The notes: generated from the letters alone by a model not told the origin. A stretch of DNA of 64,000 nucleotides from Vibrio sp. SCSIO 43137 (GCF_028201475.1 NZ_CP116383.1:682001-746000), one strand, 5' to 3'; positions 1 to 9,701 are shown, counted from the first letter of the stretch. Numbers and translations are program-made.

Positions 1-123
1 ACGGGTTTTGTGCCTGGATGCTAATGCCATACAGACTAACTGACTTTTATCTCCCATCTCAGCCAGAAATATGGCGGCAAAAACCGGCAGGGTTGATGAA
101 AATAGTTCAGTGAAAAGGGTCAT
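1..123 (-). CDS. GDT1/TMEM165 (UPF0016) family cation exporter, N-terminal fragment
   Basis: The reverse strand reads from an ATG at 121-123 off the window edge, so only the first 41 codons are present. They begin MTLFTELFSSTLPVF and contain LAEMGDKSQL, which matches the E-x-G-D-K-(T/S) signature of the UPF0016/GDT1 membrane family. Vibrio cholerae MneA, a manganese exporter, belongs to this family. The visible part is a hydrophobic helix followed by the acidic signature that lines the ion path. Manganese export is inferred from the family; the rest of the protein, including the second signature, lies outside the window. The lysR gene upstream is transcribed in the same direction, about 240 bp away. 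Confidence 0.75.
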   Translation of the reverse strand, partial: MTLFTELFSSTLPVFAAIFLAEMGDKSQLVCMALASRHKTR

Positions 124-262
124 GGCTCTGTATTAATAATTAGCAGTAAAAAATTTCAGGACGCGAAGCGTATCATTTTTTACTAATGCAGGGGTAGTAG
201 ATTGTGTAACAGGACTTGTATGCTCAAGTCGTCATCAAGATAGATGCTTTTCTGCGAAAACA

Positions 263-328
263 GACTGGCCTGAGGTCAATGCAAAAACTTGCATCCAGTC
301 AGGCACAGAGTGTATTTGCTCCGTGCCT
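263..328. other. Two adjacent hairpins between lysR and the exporter gene
   Basis: GACTGG (263-268) pairs with CCAGTC (295-300) around an inner hairpin, ATGCAA (279-284) with TTGCAT (289-294). Immediately after it, AGGCAC-a-GAG (301-310) pairs with CTC-c-GTGCCT (319-328). The second stem is followed on the plus strand by a T-rich stretch. It could be the end of lysR read-through control, a terminator or a leader for the exporter gene. I could not match it to the manganese (yybP-ykoY) riboswitch consensus. Confidence 0.45.
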
Positions 329-364
329 CTGGTTAATTTTTGTTACGGTGTAGTTTTGTACAGT

Positions 365-1255
365 TTATTTCTCGCTATTTAGCAAGTGATCAATAAAGGT
401 TTTGACTTTATGGGGAGAAACCGTTGTACTTGGATAGACAACATAAAGCTCTGTCGACCAGGTATATTCCTCTAACAGGCTGACCAGTTCACCACGCGCT
501 ATATACTCCTCAACCAGAAAGTCGAGAGCGCAGGAGATACCAACATCGTTGCGGGCCATCTCAATCAGCATAGATTCAGAGTCGGATCGGATGGTAGATT
601 TCAGTTCAATAAACTCCTGAGAATTATCGGAAAAGTTAAACTGCCATTTATCTTTGGTTAAACAACTGCGGTAGTTCATACAGCGGTGCTGTTTCAGCTC
701 AGAAGGCTGTTTGGGTTCCCCGTGAGTGGCGATATAGCCGGGAGAAGCAACTACCTGAGTGCCTAAGTCTTTTATCTTGCGGCATTTGTAGCTGCTGTCG
801 GGGATAGCGCCGATATGAAAGGCGACATCAATATCATCCTTGAGCAGATCTTCGAGGGTGTAGCCATAGGTGACTTCTAGCTCCAGATGCGGATAATGCC
901 GGGCAAAACGGCTTACTCTGGTCATCAAATCAATATCGTGTTCCAGTACAATAGGCAGGCGGATTTTCAGGGTACCGCTCAGGGTTTCGTTACTCTGGTC
1001 AAGAACGTCGTGACAATGCTTAATATCGTCGATAATTCTGGCGTAACTTTGGTAGAGATAGCGCCCCTGCTCAGTCAGCGAAAGGCTTCGGGTTGTGCGC
1101 TGGATAAGGGTACACTGAAGTTCATTTTCCAGCTGCCTGATCTGTTTACTGACCACAGATTTAGACAGAACAAGCTCGTCTGCAGCCTGTGAAAAAGAGT
1201 TGTACTTCACTACGGTATAGAAGGTGACCAACAGGTTCAGGTTAAGGTTCTTCAT
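365..1255 (-). CDS. LysR-family transcriptional regulator
   Basis: A 296-residue protein with the usual LysR layout. The N-terminal winged helix-turn-helix (about residues 5-62) contains FSQAADELVLSKSVVSKQIR, and the substrate-binding-like effector domain runs from about 88 to 295. The start at 1255 is chosen because it follows GGAGGAATT and gives the standard MKNLNLNLL beginning; an upstream in-frame start would add 30 residues of non-family sequence. The gene is divergent from the SAH-hydrolase-like gene at 1549 across 293 bp, the arrangement typical of a LysR regulator and its target. That pairing is inference, and the effector cannot be read from the sequence. Confidence 0.9.
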   Translation of the reverse strand: MKNLNLNLLVTFYTVVKYNSFSQAADELVLSKSVVSKQIRQLENELQCTLIQRTTRSLSLTEQGRYLYQSYARIIDDIKHCHDVLDQSNETLSGTLKIRLPIVLEHDIDLMTRVSRFARHYPHLELEVTYGYTLEDLLKDDIDVAFHIGAIPDSSYKCRKIKDLGTQVVASPGYIATHGEPKQPSELKQHRCMNYRSCLTKDKWQFNFSDNSQEFIELKSTIRSDSESMLIEMARNDVGISCALDFLVEEYIARGELVSLLEEYTWSTELYVVYPSTTVSPHKVKTFIDHLLNSEK

Positions 1256-1548
1256 AATTCCTCCTCCAGCATAGGCACCGATTATACCGCACTGATTCAG
1301 CCAGTATGCGAGGCAGACTCCATGATTGTTCTTTTCAGGAAACACTTTGTTCTTTTGTGTGCATAATGTGCCCCTTTTTAGCCGTGCTTATTCGAAGCCA
1401 GATAAATCAAAGTAATAGACTCCTTGCTTAGAGATAAATCACATTATCGTTTTTGTGGGGAAACACTCTTTGCGATTATCTCTGTTTTTCCCTGCTCTCA
1501 CCTGACGCATTCTTTCTGCAACAGAAAACCCTTGCAGAGGAAATAACC

Positions 1549-2781
1549 ATGACACAAACACCTTTCAACTCTCCGGAAAGCGGCTCATATGATGTGGCTG
1601 ATATTAGCTTAGCGCTGGAAGGGACCAAACGTATCGACTGGGCGAGAGCCCATATGCCAATTATGCGCAGCCTGACAGAAAGGCTGGAGAAGGAGAAACC
1701 TTTTGCCGGACTAACCATAGGGATCTGCCTGCACGTAGAAGCTAAGACAGGTGTCTGGATGGAGGCACTGACTAAAGGTGGTGCCAAGGTGGTTCTGACG
1801 GGATCTCCCGGCTCTACACAGGATGAAACCGCGGCGGCACTGGTGAAGGATTACGGGGTACATGTTTTCTCCCGTCGCGATGAGAGCTTTGAAGACCATA
1901 TGCGCTATTGTCAGAATGTGCTGAGCTTTAATCCGGATATTATCGCCGATAATGGTGCCGATCTGCATGAACTGGTATTTACCAACCCTGAGTTTACTCA
2001 TTTGCAGCAGTCGTTAATCGGGGCAACAGAGGAGACGACGACCGGAGCTAACCGTCTGAGAGAGGATTTCAACTCAGATCAGTGGAGCACGCTGATCATT
2101 AACGACACTCTATCCAAGAGAATTATCGAAAACCGCTTTGGTGTCGGCTCTTCAGTGGTCGACGGAATTATGCGTGCCACCAACGTTATGCTGCACGGCA
2201 AAAAGGTGGTGGTAATCGGTTACGGTTACTGTGGTTCCGGCACCGCCCAGCGTCTGCGTGGAATGGGGGCTCATGTTACCGTGGTTGAGAGTAATGTACT
2301 GACACGTTTAGAGGCGCATATGGAAGGTTTTTATACCTCAACTCTTGAAGAGGCTCTGCCGGATGCCGATATGGTAGTGACCATTACCGGACGAGATAAT
2401 ACATTGCGTAAAGAGCACTTTGAGTTGATGCGCGATAAAACCATTATCGCCAATGCCGGGCATTTCCAGCGTGAAATCAACCTGCCGGAGTTGGCTGAAT
2501 TGTGTAGCGAACCTGAGAAAATCCGTCCTCACGTTACTGTCTATCCCTTTGCCGGACAAGATAAGCAGCTATTTGTTTTGTCGGATGCCAATTTGGTCAA
2601 CTTGTCTGCAGGAGACGGCAACCCGATTGAGATTATGGATCTTGGTCTTGCGCTACAGACCCTGAGTCTGGAAAGAATCGCCCTTAATGCTCAGTCTCTG
2701 ACTAAGCAGCCTCAGCCGGTTCCTTTCGATATTGAGATGATGGTAGCCGGGCTGGCCTGTGAGCATTGGATTAATCACTAA
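1549..2781 (+). CDS. Divergent S-adenosylhomocysteine hydrolase-like protein
   Basis: A 410-residue protein clearly related to adenosylhomocysteinase. It keeps a substrate His (CLHVEAKTGV, His62), the EETTTG segment (161-166), a Lys/Asn pair (Lys190, Asn195), the Rossmann NAD motif GYGYCGSG (224-231) and NAGHF. Differences from true enzymes are notable. The DDGGDL segment reads ADNGADL, so the residue matching catalytic Asp131 of human SAHH is Asn135. The residue matching Asp190 is Glu194, and the C-terminal Lys/Tyr tail that completes the partner subunit's NAD site is absent. The start is chosen at the ATG after GAGGAAATAACC. Most Vibrio recycle SAH through Pfs and LuxS, so this is probably a paralogue with another substrate. 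The neighbouring LysR gene is divergent. Confidence 0.8.
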   Translation: MTQTPFNSPESGSYDVADISLALEGTKRIDWARAHMPIMRSLTERLEKEKPFAGLTIGICLHVEAKTGVWMEALTKGGAKVVLTGSPGSTQDETAAALVKDYGVHVFSRRDESFEDHMRYCQNVLSFNPDIIADNGADLHELVFTNPEFTHLQQSLIGATEETTTGANRLREDFNSDQWSTLIINDTLSKRIIENRFGVGSSVVDGIMRATNVMLHGKKVVVIGYGYCGSGTAQRLRGMGAHVTVVESNVLTRLEAHMEGFYTSTLEEALPDADMVVTITGRDNTLRKEHFELMRDKTIIANAGHFQREINLPELAELCSEPEKIRPHVTVYPFAGQDKQLFVLSDANLVNLSAGDGNPIEIMDLGLALQTLSLERIALNAQSLTKQPQPVPFDIEMMVAGLACEHWINH

Positions 2782-2806
2782 TCCGGACATATTGATAGCA
2801 TAGAGT

Positions 2807-2841
2807 GGCAGCCATACCCAACTCCTTTTGGGATGGCTGCC
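2807..2841. terminator. Bidirectional hairpin between convergent genes
   Basis: GGCAGCCAT (2807-2815) pairs perfectly with ATGGCTGCC (2833-2841), with an extra inner CCC/GGG. It sits between the 3' ends of the SAHH-like gene and the chemoreceptor gene. There is no strong T-run on either side, so termination is inferred from position and stem strength. Confidence 0.6.
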
Positions 2842-2856
2842 GGGGAGAGGTAAGCG

Positions 2857-4749
2857 TTATTTCAGGCGGAACTTGCCTACTAAGCTGCTGATCTGATTAT
2901 TGATTACTGCGATACTTTCTGTTTGTGTCTGAGTTTCCTGGCCATTTACATGAAGCTGGCTAACCATCTCGTTAATTGAAGACATATTGCGGCTTACTTC
3001 CTGAGTAACGCTGCTTTGTTCTTCTGCCGCGGTGGCAATCTGAGTACTGAGGTCGTTTATTTCAGCAACATGATTGGTCAGGCCGTCAATGCGTTCTCCA
3101 ACGGTCTCTGTGCTTTTGAAGGTCTGGTCGCAGGTCTCTTTGGTGATATCCATGGAATCAGTTACCGACTTACTGCCCGCCAGAAGGCTGTCCAGAGCAT
3201 GTTCTATTTCACCTGTGCTGGTCTGGGTCCGGCTGGCAAGGGCTCTTACCTCATCGGCGACCACAGCAAAGCCTCGTCCCTGTTCACCGGCTCTTGCTGC
3301 TTCAATAGCGGCATTGAGTGCCAAAAGATTGGTTTGCTCGGCAATTTCACCAATGACATTAAGAATTGAGCTGATCCCTTTGGTCTCTTCACTCATCTGG
3401 TGCAGGCTGTTCGCTGTGGTCTCTACTTCACTTTGCAGTGAAGTCACTTTGGACTGGGCATCGCCTACTACCTGCAGTGATTCTCCACCCATGGTTGCCG
3501 CTTCTGAGGTGAACTGTGCCGTTTCTGCTGCATGGTGAGCGACAGTCTCTGCGGTAGAGTTCATCTCCTCAATGGCAGCGACTATCTGTTCAGTTTCAAC
3601 AACATGTTGATTGAGGATCTCGGCATTGCTTTGTGTCTGTCCTGTCAGTGCTGTAACGTCCTGCTCAAGTTTTATAGTGGCAGCTTCTATTTCCAGCATA
3701 AGCTGTTGCAGGTGGCTGATAAAGCCGTTAACGCCTCCGGCAATCTGCCCCAGCTCATCCTTCGAGTTGACCTCAAGGCGTTGTGTAAGGTCGCCGTTGC
3801 CTTTAGATAACTCCTGAATGGTATCCCGCAAAGCAACAACCGGCCTGAACAAAAACTGAATAATAAAAAAAGCGGCGATAACACTTAAAAGGGTAAAACC
3901 GGCGGTCAGTAACATAGCGTTACTCTTCATCTTTTCAAGCTGGCCGAACACCACCTTTTTATCGAGAGAAATCAGGTAATACCAATTTTTTCCGCCTATA
4001 GAAAACTGCTTTGAGTAGAGCACCTTATCTTTACCGTCGATATGGTAATCAACCTTATACTCTTTGTAATTCACTGATTCTGCAAGCAGGCTGCCAAAGC
4101 CGGAATACGATCGCAGCTTAGTATCCAGTTTCATTGCCGGAGATGAGGTTGCCAAAATGGTCGAGTCCTGCGAGATAATCAGGGCCATGGAACCTTCAAT
4201 ATCATCAGAGGTGTTCACTAGCTCGTTAAAGAAGGTAAGCTCAAAATCGGCTGCGATCATACCGTTTTTGATTTTATGAACGATACTCATCCATTTAGGG
4301 TTATCACCATAGGGATCGGTAACGGCAACCCCGCTGTTTTGCATTGCTAGCTGATACCAGCTTTGGCTGCGGACATCACCTTTAAATACATGGTTTGGCC
4401 AGTTGTCGGACGTCTGGTTCCAATAACCTTTACCGCTATCCAGCCCGATAACAAAACTTTGCGTATTGACTGCCGCTGCATAGCGGTGGGTTAGTTGAGT
4501 AAAATCTCCGCTGATATCCTGCTTACTGTATAATCTGCCAAGATTAGCGACGGCCTGAACTTTGTCGTTTAAGTAATTTTGCAGTTCTATAGCTCGCTGG
4601 TGAAGGTACATACGGGTGGAGGAGTCAATTTCAGCCGTAAGAGAGTCTCTGCTTTGTTGATAAAAAAAGTAGCTTACCGTACCTACAGAGAGTGTTGTCA
4701 GCAGCAGTATAGACAGCAATAAAGTCTGTTTAAATCCAAGATGTTTCAT
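2857..4749 (-). CDS. Methyl-accepting chemotaxis protein, Cache-type sensor
   Basis: A 630-residue inner-membrane chemoreceptor. A transmembrane helix (about 9-29) is followed by a periplasmic sensor of about 250 residues resembling dCache (YYFLxS-type ligand pocket region with YWNQTSDNW and VTDPYGDNP), a second membrane helix (about 280-302) and a HAMP linker with [22 protein letters not shown] long cytoplasmic coiled coil follows, whose tip reads [19 protein letters not shown], the conserved CheA/CheW contact. No C-terminal receptor-methylation pentapeptide is present. Its ligand is unknown; dCache receptors of this kind often bind amino acids or amines. It ends with KFRLK. The gene stands alone and is convergent with the SAHH-like gene. 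Confidence 0.93.
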   Translation of the reverse strand: MKHLGFKQTLLLSILLLTTLSVGTVSYFFYQQSRDSLTAEIDSSTRMYLHQRAIELQNYLNDKVQAVANLGRLYSKQDISGDFTQLTHRYAAAVNTQSFVIGLDSGKGYWNQTSDNWPNHVFKGDVRSQSWYQLAMQNSGVAVTDPYGDNPKWMSIVHKIKNGMIAADFELTFFNELVNTSDDIEGSMALIISQDSTILATSSPAMKLDTKLRSYSGFGSLLAESVNYKEYKVDYHIDGKDKVLYSKQFSIGGKNWYYLISLDKKVVFGQLEKMKSNAMLLTAGFTLLSVIAAFFIIQFLFRPVVALRDTIQELSKGNGDLTQRLEVNSKDELGQIAGGVNGFISHLQQLMLEIEAATIKLEQDVTALTGQTQSNAEILNQHVVETEQIVAAIEEMNSTAETVAHHAAETAQFTSEAATMGGESLQVVGDAQSKVTSLQSEVETTANSLHQMSEETKGISSILNVIGEIAEQTNLLALNAAIEAARAGEQGRGFAVVADEVRALASRTQTSTGEIEHALDSLLAGSKSVTDSMDITKETCDQTFKSTETVGERIDGLTNHVAEINDLSTQIATAAEEQSSVTQEVSRNMSSINEMVSQLHVNGQETQTQTESIAVINNQISSLVGKFRLK

Positions 4750-5022
4750 AGTACTTCCCTAAAAATAGCCAAATAGCATAATTGACAAACTCAAGAAAAA
4801 GCAGATAGTTACCAGCCTGTCGGGTGAGCAACTGACAGCTGTATTCGGGTTTTTCCGTTCTTATTAGAGTAATTAATCTAAGTTGACAGAAGAGTATAGG
4901 GGAGTGTTATGTCAGGAAGTGTCGTTTCTCTGGTGAGTAATTTGTAATTTGTGAGCTGATTGGGCTGAAAAAGGTATTTGCCTTATGAATAGTGACATAT
5001 CCTGTCGAGCGCATATTCTATT

Positions 5023-5682
5023 ATGTGCGATATGGAAATGAAGAATAAACACGACAAACTGGCCAAAAGGCTGGGCATTATCCTCACTCGTCTCAATACG
5101 GGAGAGCACCTGTTTCTGGATGAGCTTGCTTTAGAGTTCAATGTTTCAATCAGAACACTTCAGCGCGATTTTAATGAAAGGTTAGGTTACCTGCCTCTGG
5201 AAAGGAATGGTTCAGCTTATTCGCTGCCTTCAAGGATACTAGGCAAACAGAACGTAAATGACCTCTTTTCCATAGCATTAAGTATGGGGCTGGGAACCCT
5301 GTTTCCGGAAACCCGTTACCTGAAACATACCGTACTATCCAGCAAAAATTCTTCTGCAATTATGTTTCAGTCACCTGTTATTGAAGATATCGGGGAACAG
5401 AGCCGTTCTTTCGAGGTATTGATTGAATGTATTGATAACAATAACTGCGTTTCTTTTTATTATAAGGCGACACAATACCGGCAGGTCGCGCCCTATAAAC
5501 TTATTAACTATCAGGGAGTGTGGTACCTCGCCGCTCAATATAATGAAAGGCTGTTTTCCTTCCGGTTTACCGAAATTGTTCAATTATCTCAGCTAAAGTC
5601 CCGCTATAAGCCCTGTATTCAAACTGTTACCAGTATCACCACCAAGGAGAAAAACTGGCACTCTTTTGAACCTCACTGTTAG
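5023..5682 (+). CDS. WYL-domain transcriptional regulator
   Basis: A 219-residue protein. An N-terminal DeoR/HTH_11-type winged helix (about 8-60, LALEFNVSIRTLQRDFNERL) is followed by a WYL domain (about 125-195) with the signature APYKLINYQGVWYLAAQY and FSFRFTEI. The C-terminal WCX extension found in many roughly 300-residue WYL regulators is missing, so this is a short form. Three in-frame ATGs (5023, 5032, 5038) are possible and none has a clear ribosome-binding site. WYL regulators usually respond to nucleic acid or nucleotide ligands and often sit near defence or stress genes. No obvious partner is adjacent; a chemoreceptor pseudogene follows after 400 bp. Confidence 0.85.
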   Translation: MCDMEMKNKHDKLAKRLGIILTRLNTGEHLFLDELALEFNVSIRTLQRDFNERLGYLPLERNGSAYSLPSRILGKQNVNDLFSIALSMGLGTLFPETRYLKHTVLSSKNSSAIMFQSPVIEDIGEQSRSFEVLIECIDNNNCVSFYYKATQYRQVAPYKLINYQGVWYLAAQYNERLFSFRFTEIVQLSQLKSRYKPCIQTVTSITTKEKNWHSFEPHC

Positions 5683-5912
5683 TCAGTGCATTACATCTCT
5701 TATTTAGTTTTGTGCCATCGCCATGGCATGATTTCATTCTTATTCTCTCAGCTCAATGGTATCATCCGCCGCTTTGCACTATTGTAAAAAGTAGGTGGGT
5801 TGATTCTGGCCATAGTTAACAGATTACGGTAAGTAATGTGTAAAATTTGTTTAGATCAATTTATCTCTAATTTAGTTATATTAATATTCCGGAACCGGTT
5901 TTTGTTATCAAT

Positions 5913-6060
5913 AGCACAGTGGCTTGTTGCGACTGTGCTGGAAGTATATTGATTCAATACACTGGGCATATTAAAGAGTCGTTTTTACGCTAATGTAAAC
6001 CGCGGAAGCTATGTTGTTAAGCAACCGTATTAGTGATTTATCAGGAAAAATTATTTCCTG
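5913..6060. other. Intergenic region with hairpins upstream of chemoreceptor pseudogene
   Basis: The 402 bp gap (5683-6084) has no supportable gene. It is AT-rich and contains AGCACAGT (5913-5920) pairing with ACTGTGCT (5932-5939). Next to the chemoreceptor start it contains CAGGAAA (6042-6048) pairing with TTTCCTG (6054-6060), followed by TTTTAC. The second hairpin looks like a weak terminator or attenuator inside the 5' leader. No known riboswitch consensus was recognised. Confidence 0.4.
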
Positions 6061-6084
6061 TTTTACCTTGTGTCGGGGCAAATA

Positions 6085-7965
6085 ATGAACCAATTTAAAT
6101 TAAGAATATCAGCAACCTTAGGGGGGATTATCTTCGCTATCATCGCGACGTTAATTTCCATAGGATTTCTCTCCTTTCAGAGTGAAAGTATCGCCTTAAA
6201 CAAAACGGTTCTGATGGAAAAGAACGCCACCGTTGAAGCTGATTTAACAGAGAAGTTTAATAGTTACCGAAGCGTATTATCAGGTATTGATGTAACACAA
6301 AAGGATATGACACCTGAGGGCCTTTCTGTTGCGGCGACAGCATAACTGCAGATGCTGTTTCGTACCCAAAAGCAGTTTATAGAAGGTGCGTATGTTTTTG
6401 ATATTGAAGGTAATACCTATGATAAGGATGGAGTCAAACAAGGTTTTAACCCGAAAGATTTGGGGCGCTCATATTACAAAGCTGTGTTTAATGACGGTAA
6501 AACTTTCTATGTTATAGCACCTTTTACGTCGGTAGTGACTCAGAAAGAGATCGTTGTTCTCGCTTATAAAGTGAATGGGTCTGTTGCCGTTATCACCTCT
6601 ATTTATCTTGATGCCCTGCTTGGAAACCTCTCTGACCGGAAAGATATGTTCCTGTATGCTGAAGACGGTACTATTCTGACTTCGCCTTATTCAGATCTTT
6701 TGGGTAAGAATATTTATAACGAGCGCCCTCTTTACAAGCAGTTTAGTGCAGCCTCTCCGGAACTAAGCTACACCGCAGTAGTGAATGGAGAAGATGCCGA
6801 GTTTACGGCTTTCTGGAGTCAGCTTGATGTTAATGGCTGGAAGTTCGTTACCTTTATCAGAGATTCAGTTATTGAAGAGGGTGCCAACAATCAGTTGCTG
6901 ACTTCCGGCGGCATCGGGCTGCTAAGCTTATTGGTCGCTTTGGGTATTTTGTTGCTGGTGCTGGATAAATTGGTGCTTAAGCCGGTTGGTGGTACCCCGG
7001 ATGAGATTGCCAAGTTGATGGAGAAAATGGCTGACGGCGACTTTACCCAGAACCTGAAACAGACAGGAAAAGAGACAGGTATTTACTTGTCGCTGGTTAA
7101 GCTCTCTTCCGAACTTTCTGAGCTGATTAAAAATACCCATGGTATCTCTGAGAGTGTTACCTCTGCTTCTCAGGAGCTTAACGGTATTATGAACACGACT
7201 AAGCAGAATGCTCAGGAAGAGTTATCGCAGATGGAACAAATTTCTACTGCCATTAATGAGCTTTCCTCTACCTCTCAGGAAGTAAGCCAGCAAGCCGTTG
7301 CCGCGGAAGAGCAGGCGAAAGGAGCAAGGGAGAATGTCGATAGCGGTAAGCTGACCCTTGAACGCAATATTGGCCTGACAGACTCAATCAGTACCTCGGT
7401 CAGTGAGAGTGCCACTATTGTTGATGAACTGCGTCAGTTTGCTTTAGAGATTGGCTCTGTTACGGAAGTGATTAACTCTATTTCAGAGCAAACTAACCTG
7501 TTGGCGCTAAACGCTGCTATTGAAGCGGCCCGAGCCGGTGAACATGGCCGCGGCTTTGCTGTGGTAGCCGATGAAGTGCGTAGTCTTGCGTCGAAAACAC
7601 AAGAGTCGACAGTCAGCATTCAGGAGAGCATTGAGAAGCTGCAGAAGCAGTCCGAACGTGCCCAGAACAATATGACTCAGAATGTAGAGCTGATCGAAGA
7701 GTCGGTACAGCTTGCTGATAATGTTAAGTCGTCATTTGAAGATATTGCCCGTGCTGTTGAATCTATTTCTGAGATTAATACGCTGGTGGCAACGGCTTCT
7801 CAGGAGCAGTTCAGCGTAACTGAAGACATATCTCAGAACACCACACTAGCCTTCGATCTGGTACAGAAGAATGTAGGCGGTATTGATGAAACGTTGCAAG
7901 CCTCTGCTGAGTTGTCACAATTGGCAGAAACCCAGAAGAATGAGTTGGCTTTCTTTAAAGTATAA
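6085..7965 (+). pseudogene. Methyl-accepting chemotaxis protein interrupted by an in-frame TAA
   Basis: The reading frame starts at ATG 6085 (MNQFKLRISATLGG), runs to a TAA at 6343-6345 and continues in the same frame to 7965. The piece before the stop holds the first membrane helix and start of the periplasmic sensor. The piece after holds the rest of a Cache-like sensor ([14 protein letters not shown]), the second membrane helix (about 6890-6970), a HAMP-like linker and a full signalling tip ([19 protein letters not shown]). Nothing else looks damaged: the flanking codons fit a continuous chemoreceptor of about 626 residues, and a single C-to-T change from CAA would create the stop. It is a recent nonsense mutation, a readthrough case or a sequence error. 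A start at 6352 would give a receptor lacking its N-terminal anchor. Confidence 0.8.
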
Positions 7966-7990
7966 ATAAGCTTGCCACTACTCAATTTAG

Positions 7991-8023
7991 CAGGAGTTGC
8001 CCCTAGGGTAGCTCCTGTTTTTT
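7991..8023 (+). terminator. Rho-independent terminator after chemoreceptor
   Basis: CAGGAG (7991-7996) pairs with CTCCTG (8012-8017), with inner CCC/GGG pairing, and six T follow at 8018-8023. Confidence 0.85.
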
Positions 8024-8082
8024 ATGGGCGGTTTTTCTCTTTGCTGATAGCATGACAGCATGTAATGGAAAAAGTGACCCGT

Positions 8083-9006
8083 ATGATTCCGCTGATTTAT
8101 CACCCGATATATTCTCAACTGCCGCTTCCTGACGGGCATCGTTACCCGATCAATAAGTATCGTATGCTGTATCAGGCTATTGAACAGGAGAGGGAAAGCT
8201 GTAGCGGCTGGAACGGGAATTTCGGATATGTTCAGCCTGAGCCGCTTTCAGAGAACGAAGTAAAAACAGTACATTGTGAAGAGTACCTTCGTTTGTTGAT
8301 TAAGGGGGAACTTGCGGCCGTTAAAATGCGGCGGATTGGTTTTCCGTGGAGTGAACAACTGATAAAACGGACACTGACATCCGCAGGCGGTAGTTGTGAA
8401 ACCGTTCATCAGGCTGTGAAATATGGTGTGGCCATACATCTGAGTGGCGGTTATCACCATGCTCATTACGATTTTGGCAGCGGCTTTTGTCTGATCAATG
8501 ATCTGGTATTAGCGGCTAAGCGGGCATTAACCCTGGAAGGCATTGAACGGGTATTGATTGTCGATAGTGATGTTCATCATGGCGATGGTACGGCAACACT
8601 GTGCAAAAATGAGCCGGATATTACCACGCTCTCTTTTTATTGTGATAAAAACTTTCCGGCCCGAAAGCCGGATTCGGATCTGGATGTACCTTTAGCAAGA
8701 GAAACCGGAGATAACGAGTTTTTGCAGACATTCCGTTCTGTTGTTGAGATAGCGGTTAACCTTTATCAGCCGGATATGATCCTTTATGACGCCGGCGTTG
8801 ATATCCATAAAGAGGATGAACTTGGCTACCTGCATATCTCTACAGAAGGTATTTTTCAACGTGATGTTTTTATGTTTGAGCTGGCAAAAAACACTCAGCT
8901 TCCCATAGCCTGTGTGGTTGGTGGTGGATACCGCCAGCGGCATCAGGATCTGGTGCCCATTCATATGCAGTTAATGCGAGCTGCTTTTCAGGTTTATGGA
9001 AATTAA
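8083..9006 (+). CDS. Histone deacetylase-family (arginase-fold) zinc hydrolase
   Basis: A 307-residue cytoplasmic protein of the bacterial HDAC/acetoin-utilization (AcuC/HdaH-like) family. Visible active-site elements are the His pair in GGYHHAHYDFGSGFC, the zinc-site DSDVHHGDGT and DAGVDIH, and the glycine loop VGGGYR. Such enzymes hydrolyse acetyl groups from polyamines, small amides or proteins; the substrate is not deducible. The start at 8083 (MIPLIYHPIYS) matches the usual family beginning. An in-frame ATG at 8065 is possible, and neither has a good ribosome-binding site. The gene stands alone between a terminator and a GNAT acetyltransferase gene, so an acetylation/deacetylation link is possible but unproven. 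Confidence 0.9.
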   Translation: MIPLIYHPIYSQLPLPDGHRYPINKYRMLYQAIEQERESCSGWNGNFGYVQPEPLSENEVKTVHCEEYLRLLIKGELAAVKMRRIGFPWSEQLIKRTLTSAGGSCETVHQAVKYGVAIHLSGGYHHAHYDFGSGFCLINDLVLAAKRALTLEGIERVLIVDSDVHHGDGTATLCKNEPDITTLSFYCDKNFPARKPDSDLDVPLARETGDNEFLQTFRSVVEIAVNLYQPDMILYDAGVDIHKEDELGYLHISTEGIFQRDVFMFELAKNTQLPIACVVGGGYRQRHQDLVPIHMQLMRAAFQVYGN

Positions 9007-9115
9007 GCCATTGTGCACCACAGTATCAGCCACAAGTTGAGTATATGCATTTGATTTCTTTTTCTCTGTAATTTATTTTGTAAATCAATAGGTAATAGAT
9101 TGGTTTGAAACTTAA

Positions 9116-9643
9116 ATGAAGCAAGAGAAAATAGAAACTGAAAGGTTGCTACTAAGGCCTTTCTATTTAAGTGACAGCAAACGCGTTGCTGAGTTAGCAG
9201 GGGATAAGCGGGTTTCTGATATGACCGCTAATATCCCATACCCTTACGAAGAGTCGGTGGCAACAGACTGGATCAGCAGCCACGCTTCACTGTTTTCCGA
9301 CAGAAAAGAAGTAGTGTACGGGATTACAAAGAAGGGCAGCGATGAGGTTATCGGTGCCGTTGGTATGGTGATGCAGCCGGATGGCTGCGGTGTTCTAGGT
9401 TACTGGCTTGGAGTAGAGTTCTGGGGAAAAGGATTTGCAACCGAGGCCGCTCACGGGCTTATCGAGTTTTGCCGTAGTCAGCTTGATATGACGGCAATCG
9501 AGGTTTGGCATCTGGTGGAAAACAATCAGTCACAGTCGGTTATAAATAAGCTAAATATCCCCTATATAGAAAATAGACAGATTAAGAAACTGGACCAGCA
9601 AAGAGAAATATGCGTTTACCGTCAGGATTTTAACCCACGCTGA
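9116..9643 (+). CDS. GNAT N-acetyltransferase (RimJ/RimL-like)
   Basis: A 175-residue single-domain acetyltransferase. It opens with IETERLLLRPFYLSD, the hallmark start of the RimJ/RimL/Acetyltransf_3 group. The acetyl-CoA loop is in the region GYWLGVEFWGKGFATEA (about 103-119), followed by a helix and VWHLVENNQSQSVINKLN, the usual C-terminal motif that positions CoA. The acceptor is unknown: ribosomal proteins, amino acids or antibiotics are all targets in this family. Spacing to the next gene is 58 bp, and the ribosome-binding site is weak. Confidence 0.88.
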   Translation: MKQEKIETERLLLRPFYLSDSKRVAELAGDKRVSDMTANIPYPYEESVATDWISSHASLFSDRKEVVYGITKKGSDEVIGAVGMVMQPDGCGVLGYWLGVEFWGKGFATEAAHGLIEFCRSQLDMTAIEVWHLVENNQSQSVINKLNIPYIENRQIKKLDQQREICVYRQDFNPR

Positions 9644-9701
9644 GCATGATCAGCATTTTCCGAAGTTACCCTATTCAATAAATTTTTCCGGCAGAAACAT
9701 A

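Noticed and set aside
124..364. Manganese (yybP-ykoY) riboswitch upstream of the exporter
   Set aside because: The GGGG(A)GTAG-like string at 190-199 is on the wrong strand, and the other conserved segments are absent.
3016..3538. Frames antisense to the chemoreceptor gene
   Set aside because: They mirror the coiled-coil coding sequence and lack starts with ribosome-binding sites.
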